DNA of 64,000 nucleotides from Sporosarcina pasteurii (GTDB taxonomy: Bacteria; Bacillota; Bacilli; Bacillales_A; Planococcaceae), in contig NZ_CP160452.1 in assembly GCF_041295575.1 (NCBI RefSeq), positions 1,736,001 through 1,800,000 of the forward strand, given 5' to 3'. The position numbers were made by a program, and so were the translations under genes. The notes beneath the pieces are model-generated. The model saw nothing but the letters and a program-made list of their open reading frames with translations, had not been told where the DNA came from and ran no database searches. Of the stretch, positions 7,561 through 15,768 are shown piece after piece. The stretch's first letter is position 1; each line of letters starts with the position of its first letter.

Positions 7561-8244
7561 TTAGTCAACTCTTTTGATGAAAAATTCATGTTTATCATTT
7601 ACACCTACAAGTAATTGTTTATCAAGCATTATCTTCAATGGAAAAATTTTCGACTTCTTTTCTGAGAACAACCATCTTCTATCGACACTCGTTAAAATAA
7701 TAAAAACACCATCATTGTTATCTTGCATGAAGTTTAAAGAAGAATTAGTAACTGGATCATTATCACTATCAAAAATATTTATTTCTTTTAATTGCTCACC
7801 AACCATTGGTGCATCTTTTACAATTAAACCTATTTCACTGATGTTCAAAATGCTTTTTACTGAAAATGACGATTCACTATTTGGATTCTGCTTATATCGC
7901 GCAATGAGTTCGACAATATTCCCTGCCGGATCTTCAAAATAGCAAGCATGCGCATGCCAAAATGAAAAATCCGCCTCATCCTCTCCGTCTTCTAATAAAA
8001 GCGTTGTTTTCCCTTTCAACCATTCCTTTGCTTCTTGAAATTGATTGGAAGGAATATTAAATGCAAAATGATAATAGAGTTCCCCAGCCACTTTATCATT
8101 AGTAAATTCTAAAATACTTTTTCCTACCTGAATTCGAAAATGATTTGGGCCTTCACCGCAAAGAGAAAAACCTAATTGTTGTGTATAAAACTCTTTCATT
8201 ACTTCTAATTTATTTGTTTGTAATGTCAGTAACTTTATTTCCAT
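7561..8244 (-). CDS. VOC (glyoxalase/bleomycin-resistance) family protein
   Basis: This 227-residue protein has a vicinal-oxygen-chelate domain in its first 115 residues: an N-terminal LLTLQTNKLEVMKEFYTQQLGF strand-helix, HFRIQVGKSILEF and DPAGNIVELIARY, the classic module ending. The second half (FSVKSILNISEIGLIVKD) looks like a degenerate second module. Family members bind metals or detoxify small molecules; no substrate is evident. GGGGG lies nine bases before the ATG. It is the most upstream intact unit of the array. Confidence 0.8.
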   Translation of the reverse strand: MEIKLLTLQTNKLEVMKEFYTQQLGFSLCGEGPNHFRIQVGKSILEFTNDKVAGELYYHFAFNIPSNQFQEAKEWLKGKTTLLLEDGEDEADFSFWHAHACYFEDPAGNIVELIARYKQNPNSESSFSVKSILNISEIGLIVKDAPMVGEQLKEINIFDSDNDPVTNSSLNFMQDNNDGVFIILTSVDRRWLFSEKKSKIFPLKIMLDKQLLVGVNDKHEFFIKRVD

Positions 8245-8325
8245 AGAAAATATGCCCCCTTAAAAGTTCCATAATATATATCGATTTGTTGAGGTATGTG
8301 AATTCACTTCTGTTTTTCTCAACAA

Positions 8326-8388
8326 TCTGGCCCAATTCTGCATACAGGGTGCAAATACTTATTCAAGAAGTGCACCCGTCGATTGAAT
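8326..8388 (-). repeat. Array palindrome E8 (clear hairpin)
   Basis: CTGGCCCAATTCTGCATACA, then GGGTGCA, spacer TTATTCAAGAAG, TGCACCC, GTCGATTGAAT. The arms GGGTGCA/TGCACCC are perfectly complementary. Confidence 0.7.
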
Positions 8389-8640
8389 ATTCTACTCATT
8401 TTAGAAACCGCCAATAATAAATGATAGTAAATATTAGACGCTATAAAACAGCCTATTGGAAGTGGAATAACGTCTTTTAGAAAGATACTTTTGTAAAATA
8501 CACTTAAAATAACAACACCAAAAAGTAAACCTAATAATGAATATAAACTTAACCCCCCAAAAATAACGTGCCCATTTTGAACTTTTGTTAAATTTCGGAT
8601 AGGTTTGGATGAAATTAAAGAACCTTTAAAAGTTCAAACA
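8389..8640 (-). pseudogene. Truncated membrane-protein unit at array end
   Basis: A minus-strand frame without start codon reads ..LTKVQNGHVIFGGLSLYSL, then a hydrophobic run (LLGLLFGVVILSVFYKS and IPLPIGCFIASNIYYHLLL). It appears to be the 3' part of another array gene whose 5' end was lost when foreign DNA joined at about 8600. Confidence 0.4.
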
Positions 8641-8685
8641 ACAGATGGTGTTATTTTTGATTCAATGACAGTAGAAGACTATTAA
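8610..8685 (+). pseudogene. 3' fragment of an unidentified plus-strand gene
   Basis: A plus-strand frame GLDEIKEPLKVQTTDGVIF..VEDY ends at TAA 8683-8685, 7 bases before MITE copy C. No start codon precedes it, so only a C-terminal remnant is left. Family not recognised. Confidence 0.35.
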
Positions 8686-8692
8686 TTATTTT

Positions 8693-8837
8693 AGGTACCT
8701 GTGTTACAAACATTCACGTTAATTCACACACATGCACAATTATACACCCTGCATTCGGTAGATATCATCTTAGGCGAATATCCATACATTTGTAGTGCAT
8801 TATCAGAATAGTTTTTGACACAGGTACCTGACACTAA
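8693..8837. repeat. MITE-like repeat, copy C (complete)
   Basis: This is the best-preserved copy: left end AGGTACCTGTGTTACAAAC, right end TTTGACACAGGTACCTGACA. The 12-14 bp terminal repeats are perfect apart from one base. ATTA/TAAT-rich sequence flanks both ends, as expected for an AT target site. Confidence 0.8.
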
Positions 8838-8978
8838 TTATGCACTTAAATTCCCCTTAAACCCTTATTTATCACCAATTGTAACATATCCTTTGTTATC
8901 CTTTGTCCATTATGAGGGGGCTGAGCACTACGAAAGATACATTTAGGACAATTCATGATTTTGAATAAATAGCAAAAC

Positions 8979-9012
8979 GGAATCCTGCCGAATATTAATA
9001 TGGCAGGATTCC
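8979..9012. terminator. Strong hairpin between the repeat region and tct operon
   Basis: GGAATCCTGCC/GGCAGGATTCC is a perfect 11-bp stem with a 12-base AT loop. The T-tract is weak on both sides. It may end transcription of the tct operon, or belong to a lost gene. Confidence 0.6.
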
Positions 9013-9084
9013 TTCGTTTAATTTATACAATTGTAATGTATTTGCACAGGTACTCGTTATTATTGGCGGTATGAGACCGCCCCC

Positions 9085-9098
9085 TGAAAGCGCTTTCG
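9085..9098. promoter_or_regulatory. cre-like palindrome
   Basis: TGAAAGCGCTTTCG matches the CcpA catabolite-response consensus except for the last base. It lies about 110 bases downstream of tctA rather than at a promoter, so a role is doubtful; a GGCGGT/ACCGCC hairpin is next to it. Confidence 0.35.
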
Positions 9099-9206
9099 AA
9101 ATACCTCGACGATGGTTTCCCCTCTAGTGCCTACATGATATCTGTGTAAATTTGTTCTAAAGTAAACATTTTTTGTGAATCGGTTATGGTGAAGATTCCA
9201 ATCTGT

Positions 9207-10709
9207 TCACACACCACTAATGCCCCTACGCCTCATCTTTAGAAGTTTTCTAACTATTGGTAGCATAACTATAATAAGAGTAATAATGAATATGGTTAAA
9301 GTTATAGGTCTTGTGTAGAAAATGCTGATTTCATTACCTGACATCATTAACGACTGTCTAAAGTTATCTTCTAGTATTGGGCCTAGAATGACCGCTAAAA
9401 CTAATGGAGCTAAAGGGAATCCGAATTTACGTAAAATGTAACCCAAAATACCAAAAGTAATCATCAATCCAACATCAAACAGACTATTATTCAACATATA
9501 TGCGCCGATAATACAAAATGCTGCAATGATTGGGCCTAGGTAAGGCTCCGCTTTTTGTACAGCAATTGCAAAAAGTGGAACAAAGGCTGTATTTAGTATG
9601 AGCAGTAGAACATTGGCTAAAAACAAGCCGGCAATAGCTGCCCAAATAATATTTCCGGAGGTCTCAAACATAAGCGGACCAGGCTGTAATCCAAGCATCA
9701 TTAGCGCACCAAGAAGAATAGCGGTAGTTCCAGATCCCGGAATACCAAGACTAAATAAAGGGATTAAAGCACCACCTACTGTCGCGTTGTTAGCTGCTTC
9801 AGGACCGCTGAGTCCTTTCGAAGCCCCTTTACCGAACTTCTCTGGCTCTTTCGAAAGTTTTTTCTCCATATCGTATGTTAAAAATGTCGCTATTGTTGCT
9901 CCAGCTCCAGGTAATACCCCTATAAAAAAGCCCAAAATCGAACCACGTATCATAGCCCAGGAGTCTTTAATCAATTCGCTGACTTTCGGGAAAAGATCTG
10001 AAAAAGGTATTTTTTTTCTTACTTCTTGTAAATCAATCCTTTCTTCCATCCGAACAAATACTTCTGACAATCCAAAGAGTCCTACTGCAACAACTACAAA
10101 ATTTATGCCTTTCCATAATGCCAAAACTCCGAAAGTAAAGCGTTCCGTTCCTGCCACGGGGTCAACACCTACTGATGCAATTAATAACCCAAGCAGCATA
10201 ACGACTATAGGTTTAAATGGCTTTTTCTCTGTTAAACCACTAGTCGCAATTAAAGCAAACACCATTAGTGCAAAATACTCTGGTGCACCAAACTTTAACG
10301 CCACACCCGTAATAGGTCCGGCCAGAAATACTAATCCTATAAAACCGATTACTCCACCAATAAAAGAAGCAACCGCACTAAGGGTTAGTGCATAACCTGC
10401 CCTACCTTGCTGAGTTAAGGGATAACCGTCAAAAGTGGTTACAACAGCAGCTGAATCTCCCGGTACATTAAGCAGTACCGAGCTAATACGTCCACCATAC
10501 ATTGACCCTTGATAAATGCCCATCAGGAGCAATAGCGCGCTTATTGGATTCATTCCAAATGTAATTGGTAAAAGGATTGCGATTCCTGTAACAGGCCCCA
10601 CTCCGGGAAGTGCACCTACCAATGTTCCTAATGTGATTCCGACAACACACCAAAATAAATGTTCTGGTTGCATAATTGTTGCAAAACCTGATATTAATTC
10701 CTGTATCAT
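9207..10709 (-). CDS. tctA: Tripartite tricarboxylate transporter large permease TctA
   Basis: A 500-residue integral membrane protein of the TctA family, the large channel subunit of the periplasmic-binding-protein-dependent tricarboxylate transporters. It shows about 11-12 hydrophobic segments and the family blocks LVGALPGVGPVTGIAILLP and RISSVLLNVPGDSAAVVTTF near the N-terminus, and LPGAGATIATFLTYD in the middle. ATG 10709 is preferred over an ATG 69 bases upstream because GAGGGGG lies eight bases before it. It is the last gene of the operon tctC-tctB-tctA. The imported acid is not determinable; citrate, tartrate or an aromatic acid are known for relatives. Confidence 0.92.
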   Translation of the reverse strand: MIQELISGFATIMQPEHLFWCVVGITLGTLVGALPGVGPVTGIAILLPITFGMNPISALLLLMGIYQGSMYGGRISSVLLNVPGDSAAVVTTFDGYPLTQQGRAGYALTLSAVASFIGGVIGFIGLVFLAGPITGVALKFGAPEYFALMVFALIATSGLTEKKPFKPIVVMLLGLLIASVGVDPVAGTERFTFGVLALWKGINFVVVAVGLFGLSEVFVRMEERIDLQEVRKKIPFSDLFPKVSELIKDSWAMIRGSILGFFIGVLPGAGATIATFLTYDMEKKLSKEPEKFGKGASKGLSGPEAANNATVGGALIPLFSLGIPGSGTTAILLGALMMLGLQPGPLMFETSGNIIWAAIAGLFLANVLLLILNTAFVPLFAIAVQKAEPYLGPIIAAFCIIGAYMLNNSLFDVGLMITFGILGYILRKFGFPLAPLVLAVILGPILEDNFRQSLMMSGNEISIFYTRPITLTIFIITLIIVMLPIVRKLLKMRRRGISGV

Positions 10710-10761
10710 TGCCTGGTCCCCCTCTGGTGACTCCAAATAATAATTCATTATTAGAATTATG

Positions 10762-11220
10762 TTATATGAATAACCCACTTGGCAGAATTATGTTTAGCCA
10801 GTGTACAAAGATAAAATACACGCATATTATCGTCACTGTTCCGATAAGTATTGATTTTCTCCAGGAATTATTCTCAAAATAGTAGAGCGATCCTATTAGG
10901 AATAATCCTAATGTGGTTAGCATTCCAAGTTTATTGATTAAAAACAAAGTTAAATAGAAAGTTAGTGCCAGTAGAAATTGCTTTATAACTACTTTTTTTA
11001 TAGGCAAGTCTTCGGCACTAGCAGCTGTTGATTTATTACGTGAAACGCTCCAGACGTAATATCCGACTAGAATTAGCAGAATTACAGCCAGGCTACGCGG
11101 TAAAAATGCACCTCCTACACCACCGACAGTAGAAAACATTTCATATTGGAACGAGGCGATAAGAAAAACAGCAACAATAATTAATAAAAGAAATGAAAAG
11201 GAACGCTCTGCATATGCCAT
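10762..11220 (-). CDS. tctB: Tripartite tricarboxylate transporter small permease TctB
   Basis: This 152-residue protein has four membrane segments and the weakly conserved layout of TctB subunits; it is identified mainly by position between tctC and tctA. ATG 11220 has AGGAG eight bases upstream; an in-frame GTG three codons earlier overlaps that site. It would partner TctA in the membrane. The gap to tctA is about 50 bases. Confidence 0.85.
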   Translation of the reverse strand: MAYAERSFSFLLLIIVAVFLIASFQYEMFSTVGGVGGAFLPRSLAVILLILVGYYVWSVSRNKSTAASAEDLPIKKVVIKQFLLALTFYLTLFLINKLGMLTTLGLFLIGSLYYFENNSWRKSILIGTVTIICVYFIFVHWLNIILPSGLFI

Positions 11221-11301
11221 GTTATTCACTCCTACCTCATTTTTTATAGAGGTTAGAATAGAGCTTCCATTCTAACCCCCTTTATATCCAAAAAACCAAT
11301 C

Positions 11302-12303
11302 TCATTTTTTGAAGGTATCTGAATATTCCTTGTACAATGAACCTTCTTCTTTAATATAATTTGTATATTCTTCGCTTCCCATAAATTCATTCAACAGTCC
11401 CGCTTGATCAATATATTCATTCCATTTATCGGTTTCCACCATCTTTTCGAATGCAGCCTCCCAATATTCCCTTACACTATCTGAAACAGTTCCATTCATC
11501 CAAAAACCTCTTGGCCTGTAGTATGTTACATCTACCTCCTTTTCTACAAGGGTTGGAACATCGGAAAATCGCTCTACTCTTTCATCTGTCATGACAGCCA
11601 AAAGTTTGATATTTCCTTTTTTTAGATGATCTGTTGCCAATTGAGGCACAACGAATGTTGCGTCGGCATCTCCTCCTAGTAAAGCTGTTAGTGCAGCATT
11701 CTCACCTTCCATCGGGACGATAGTCGGGCTGTCTGGTGCTCCAATTGCATTAGCAATTTTACTCCATTTCCAACCGACTCCTCCAGATAAAGATGTTGCC
11801 GAGCTAATTACAATAGATTTGGGATCCTTCTTCATCGCAGCAAGGAAATCCTCAATTGTTTCAAACGGGGAGTCTCCTGGTACGGCAATAGTTTGGTAAT
11901 CTGTTGCAACCGAAGCAATTGGGGTAAAGTCTTCAATTGTTAAATCTCCATCATTATTCCATAAGCCCAAGCCATATTCAGGAATTGCTTCGAGGGTATA
12001 CTTATTGCCTTGTCTTGCTTTAAGCTCCCGCAATGCAATAGCCCCGTCTGCACCTGTCATATTTTCCACAATAAAAGATTGCTCTACTATACCTTCAACA
12101 TTTAACGCTTCAACCATGTATCGAGCTGAAAGATCTGTCCCTCCGCCAGCTCCATAACCAACAAGAACTTCAACTGTTTGATTTGGATACCCTTCGGGTA
12201 ATGTTCCATCATCTGAACTAGCACTCTCCGCACTACACGCTGACACCAACAACAAACCGGCTATCAGTAAATACATTAAAAATCTTTGATTATAGGCAAA
12301 CAT
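11302..12303 (-). CDS. tctC: TctC-type solute-binding lipoprotein
   Basis: About 333 residues, extracytoplasmic binding protein of the tripartite tricarboxylate (Bug/TctC) family. The N-terminus has a lipoprotein signal (LLIAGLLLVSAC, lipid-anchored Cys), followed by PNQTVEVLVGYGAGGGTDLSAR, the diagnostic first loop of the family. ATG 12303 is chosen because GGGGGA lies just before it. First gene of the tctCBA operon; a sigma-54 promoter is visible at 12559-12574. Confidence 0.92.
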   Translation of the reverse strand: MFAYNQRFLMYLLIAGLLLVSACSAESASSDDGTLPEGYPNQTVEVLVGYGAGGGTDLSARYMVEALNVEGIVEQSFIVENMTGADGAIALRELKARQGNKYTLEAIPEYGLGLWNNDGDLTIEDFTPIASVATDYQTIAVPGDSPFETIEDFLAAMKKDPKSIVISSATSLSGGVGWKWSKIANAIGAPDSPTIVPMEGENAALTALLGGDADATFVVPQLATDHLKKGNIKLLAVMTDERVERFSDVPTLVEKEVDVTYYRPRGFWMNGTVSDSVREYWEAAFEKMVETDKWNEYIDQAGLLNEFMGSEEYTNYIKEEGSLYKEYSDTFKK

Positions 12304-12558
12304 AAAATCCCCCATTTCTATTTAATAGCTACAAGTTAGTCCGATTATCAATATTATTGTGACGAGTAATTCCAATCCAAACTTTGCTACTACAAAAGTT
12401 TTAAATTTGGGATATTCAGCAAGGAAATTTAACACGACCCGTTCTTTACCGATAATCCATGAAGATTAATTGATTTGAATAAATAGTTTATAAGAGACCT
12501 ATATTAGCTACACATAAATCCCTCCTTTTCGATTCTTTTACCCTCTACCCACTAGTAT

Positions 12559-12574
12559 TGCAATTATCATGCCA
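12559..12574 (-). promoter_or_regulatory. Sigma-54 promoter of tctCBA
   Basis: On the minus strand TGGCAT-GATAA-TTGCA matches the -24/-12 consensus TGGCAC-N5-TTGCA with correct spacing, about 260 bases ahead of tctC. The adjacent PrpR-type activator (sigma-54 dependent) supports the call. Confidence 0.75.
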
Positions 12575-12624
12575 ACATTGCTAACCCCCCGCAAGATAGC
12601 TTTCAATGAAATGCAGCGCTAATA

Positions 12625-12667
12625 TTTGTTTCAATTTAGAATGGCTGGTGATTCGTTTTGAAACAAA
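12625..12667. promoter_or_regulatory. Candidate activator site (inverted repeat)
   Basis: TTTGTTTCAA at 12625-12634 and TTGAAACAAA at 12658-12667 form a perfect 10-bp inverted repeat. It sits 50-95 bases upstream of the sigma-54 promoter of tctCBA, the usual place for an enhancer site of a sigma-54 activator. Confidence 0.45.
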
Positions 12668-12731
12668 CAACTAAGTTATCTTTTATTCAGGATTATAAGA
12701 ACGGTTCCAGTCTAATCTAGTAAACGTAGTT

Positions 12732-14606
12732 TCACTCCTTTAACTTTCTCCAAAGTGTTGCCCGGCTAATCCCCAATTCTTCTGCTGCCTTCCCCTTATT
12801 GTTTGAATGTTTAATAAGTGCAGCCTTGATGAGATTTTTCTCATTCTCTTCTAAATTCAACGTCTCGGGACGCGGTTGTTCGAAAATCGATGTCGGGGCT
12901 ATCGCTTGTTGCATCAATTTCTTTAAGGTTTCCTCATTCAGCTCCTCTCCTGTAGAGTAAACTTGAAACCTTTCTAATATATTTTTCAGTTCTCGTATAT
13001 TCCCCGGAAATGAATAATCATTAAGAAGTCTTAACGATGATGACGTGAGCAAGCGTTCTTCATTAATATTTAATTGCCTGAAATAGTCCCTTGCAATTTC
13101 CTCAATATCTTCTCGCCGTTCCCGGAGGGGTGGTACAGAAAGCTGAAGAACACTAATTCTATAGTATAAATCCTCCCGAAACTTTTGTTCTTGTATTAAT
13201 CTCATAAGATCTTTATTCGTGGCAACAATGACACGAATATCAACAGATATCACTTTATTGCCACCAATCCTCATCACCTCTTTTTCCTGAAGCACCCTTA
13301 AAAGCCTAGATTGGAGATGAATAGGAAGTTCACTAATTTCATCAAGAAATATAGTTCCCTTATCAGCAATTTCAAATAAACCCTTTTTTCCTCCTTTATT
13401 AGCTCCTGTAAATGCCCCTTCTTCATATCCAAACAACTCACTGTCCAATAAACTTTCCGGAAGGGCTGCACAGTTAACCGCGACGAATGGTGCTTGACTA
13501 CGCTTGCTTGAATGATGAATACTTTGTGCAAATAGCTCTTTTCCAGTTCCGGATTCCCCTTGAATTAGGACAGGGCTATTTACCTTACTAAACTTTTTCG
13601 CAATTTCTTTAGCCTGTTTTAATCTTTCACTAGAGCCAATAATATCAATAAATTCATATTGCGACTGCAAAGATTTTTTATTAATCATCCTGCGAATGTC
13701 TAATTCCTGCTCTTGAATTTTATTCACATCATCAATGACAAATATTTCTCCGACTTTTTCTTTTTCTATATACACAGGCGATCGATTTGCAACTAATTTA
13801 ATTCCCTTCCAATTAAACACTACAGACTTTTCGTCAATCTCTTCGGAGGGTAAATGAAGCTCTTCTATACAGTCACCAATAAAATGATTCAAAAATTGAT
13901 CTTTATTTATACCTAGAAGTTTCTCCGCTGAAGTACTAACACTGGTAATTCGATAGTCTTGATCCACACTAATGACGCCACTTTTACTAATCCTAACAAC
14001 TGTTCTAAAAAGGGCAGATTGTTCCATCTCGTTACGATAAATAGTTAGATATTTAACCGCCATCTCAATTGATTCCCGCAAAGCAGCCTCTTTGTAGAAA
14101 AATAAACTTTCCACATCATATTCTTCTGCAACTTTACTAGCAAAACTACCTCCAATAATTTTACTAATGCCTTTTTGGCGAAGATCCTTAAATATTTTAA
14201 TAAGTTCTTCCAATGTGTCAAAGCTAAATTGAGATATCTTGAAGTTAAAATATTTACTTAAGACATCGATGTCTTCCAACTTCGCTTTATAATTAATAAT
14301 AGCGATCTCGTCATGTTGTTTTTCCTTAGCTAGTTGTATAAGTGATTCAACATAGGACACTTTCACTGGAATAACCATGTTATCAAGCTTTTGTTCCAAA
14401 AACTCAGCACTTTGCCCTCCGCTAATAATAATGGTTGATTGATCGAACATTTCTTTTGAGACAGTTTCATCACTATTTAACAAATGTTCCATTGGACTTT
14501 CAACAATCTCTACTTCTATCCAATCTGGCAAGCTTAGTTTCTTCAGAACATTAGCAGCTAACAGAGAAAATTGACCAGAACCAGAAATGGCTATTCTTGG
14601 ATACAT
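12732..14606 (-). CDS. PrpR-type sigma-54-dependent transcriptional activator
   Basis: A 624-residue sigma-54 activator. Order of domains: PrpR_N-type sensor (about 1-190), PAS (about 200-290), AAA+ (about 317-550) and Fis-type helix-turn-helix (C-terminal, NKGKAAEELGISRATLWRKL). The AAA+ domain has Walker A GESGTGKE and the sigma-54 contact motif GAFTGA. PrpR_N domains sense small organic acids or acyl-CoA-related ligands. The gene lies between two operons that both carry sigma-54 promoters, so it very probably controls tctCBA and the crotonase/CoA-transferase pair. The inducer is unknown. Confidence 0.92.
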   Translation of the reverse strand: MYPRIAISGSGQFSLLAANVLKKLSLPDWIEVEIVESPMEHLLNSDETVSKEMFDQSTIIISGGQSAEFLEQKLDNMVIPVKVSYVESLIQLAKEKQHDEIAIINYKAKLEDIDVLSKYFNFKISQFSFDTLEELIKIFKDLRQKGISKIIGGSFASKVAEEYDVESLFFYKEAALRESIEMAVKYLTIYRNEMEQSALFRTVVRISKSGVISVDQDYRITSVSTSAEKLLGINKDQFLNHFIGDCIEELHLPSEEIDEKSVVFNWKGIKLVANRSPVYIEKEKVGEIFVIDDVNKIQEQELDIRRMINKKSLQSQYEFIDIIGSSERLKQAKEIAKKFSKVNSPVLIQGESGTGKELFAQSIHHSSKRSQAPFVAVNCAALPESLLDSELFGYEEGAFTGANKGGKKGLFEIADKGTIFLDEISELPIHLQSRLLRVLQEKEVMRIGGNKVISVDIRVIVATNKDLMRLIQEQKFREDLYYRISVLQLSVPPLRERREDIEEIARDYFRQLNINEERLLTSSSLRLLNDYSFPGNIRELKNILERFQVYSTGEELNEETLKKLMQQAIAPTSIFEQPRPETLNLEENEKNLIKAALIKHSNNKGKAAEELGISRATLWRKLKE

Positions 14607-14781
14607 AATACATTCCTCCCCTTTTAAGTAACATATTGAAATCCCTTTGTATCATTATGAAATACTTTACACTATTCCGAAAATAATGACAATCTCACTC
14701 GGAGATGATTGATTATTGATTCAAATGCAACCTAGCAATGTTTACATATTATTTATTTAACCAAAAAAAGTGTTTTGCAAG

Positions 14782-14798
14782 TGGCATGGAACTTGCAT
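14782..14798 (+). promoter_or_regulatory. Sigma-54 promoter of the crotonase/CoA-transferase operon
   Basis: TGGCATGGAACTTGCAT fits the -24/-12 consensus with GG and GC 12 bases apart. It lies about 110 bases before the crotonase start, divergent from the sigma-54 activator gene. Confidence 0.85.
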
Positions 14799-14817
14799 AG
14801 ATATTACTGTACAGGGA

Positions 14818-14857
14818 AGCCAAGCTATTGGAACATTGGAATAGTTAGGCTTGGCTT
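14818..14857 (+). promoter_or_regulatory. Leader hairpin in the 5' untranslated region
   Basis: GCCAAGCTATT, loop, AATAG-ttag-GCTTGGC makes a long imperfect stem a few bases after the predicted sigma-54 start site. It may stabilise the mRNA or bind a regulator; no T-run follows. Confidence 0.45.
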
Positions 14858-14908
14858 GGTTTACTAACCTTGAATAATAATAGGTCCAAAAAAGAAAGGG
14901 AGATGTTC

Positions 14909-15706
14909 ATGAAAAAAGATTCATTAGTTGTAACTAAGTCCAATAACATTGCAACAATCTATATCAATAATTTAGAAAAGAAGAATGCCATGACACTTAA
15001 TATGTGGAAGAAAATACCAGTTCTTCTATTAGACTTGGAAAATGATCAAGATATCAATGTCGTTATTATTCGTGGAATAGATGCGAGCGCATTTTCTTCC
15101 GGGGCTGATATAGAAGAGTTTGCCATTGAACGTACTAATGCGGTAAATGCGTTGAATTACGACACACATGTTACGAATGCAGGAGATGCTATAGAGAACT
15201 TCAGTAAGCCAGTGATAGCGATGATTGAAGGACCTTGCATCGGCGGGGGTGGTGAGCTTGCACTTGCATGTGATTTAAGGTTTAGCTCTGTGACGGGAGT
15301 ATTTGGCATTACCCCTGCGAAAATCGGGCTGGTCTATGGTGTTCCACAAACAAAACGATTGGTTCACACGGTTGGCCCTTCGCGAGCAAAAGACATCCTA
15401 TTTTCAGGCAGATTTTTTGATGCTAAAGAGGCATACCAAATTGGATTTGTTGACCGTGTTTATAAAGAGACTGAAATCGTTGAAGAAACCTATAACTATG
15501 CAAAACTACTTGTGAACAGATCGCAAGAAACAATTCGCGGTGCAAAAAAAATCACTAACTCCATTCTTGACGGTATGGATGAAAGCAAGTACGAAAATGA
15601 ACAGATTATCCTGAACTCTTATAGCGCTCCAGACATTCAAGAGGGTATCGCCGCATTTATCGAGAAACGAACTCCTAACTTTAATCGTTCTAAAGTAGGG
15701 CAATAA
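14909..15706 (+). CDS. Enoyl-CoA hydratase/isomerase (crotonase) family protein
   Basis: 265 residues with a complete crotonase fold. The oxyanion-hole regions are visible: SSGADIEEF and GPCIGGGGELALACD, the latter with the Glu equivalent to the first catalytic Glu of enoyl-CoA hydratase. The second catalytic Glu, normally in a PE motif, is Ala here (FGITPAKIGLVYG), so simple hydration may not be its reaction; isomerase, lyase or another crotonase chemistry is possible. ATG 14909 has GGGAG six bases upstream. It precedes the CoA-transferase gene under one sigma-54 promoter, so it likely acts on the CoA ester made by that enzyme. Confidence 0.88.
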   Translation: MKKDSLVVTKSNNIATIYINNLEKKNAMTLNMWKKIPVLLLDLENDQDINVVIIRGIDASAFSSGADIEEFAIERTNAVNALNYDTHVTNAGDAIENFSKPVIAMIEGPCIGGGGELALACDLRFSSVTGVFGITPAKIGLVYGVPQTKRLVHTVGPSRAKDILFSGRFFDAKEAYQIGFVDRVYKETEIVEETYNYAKLLVNRSQETIRGAKKITNSILDGMDESKYENEQIILNSYSAPDIQEGIAAFIEKRTPNFNRSKVGQ

Positions 15707-15768
15707 TCTAGCACATTGTTTATTGGACATGATAAATCTCATTAAATTACAGACGGGAGCTGTTTACT

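Noticed and set aside
5071..8388. CRISPR array
   Set aside because: The repeated elements are palindromes 20-90 bases long, spaced by whole genes of differing size, without regular repeats or spacers.
9598..10395. Long plus-strand ORF opposite tctA
   Set aside because: It is the antisense frame of a strongly matched TctA gene; composition (Pro, Ser, Thr-rich) is typical of a shadow and it has no ribosome site.
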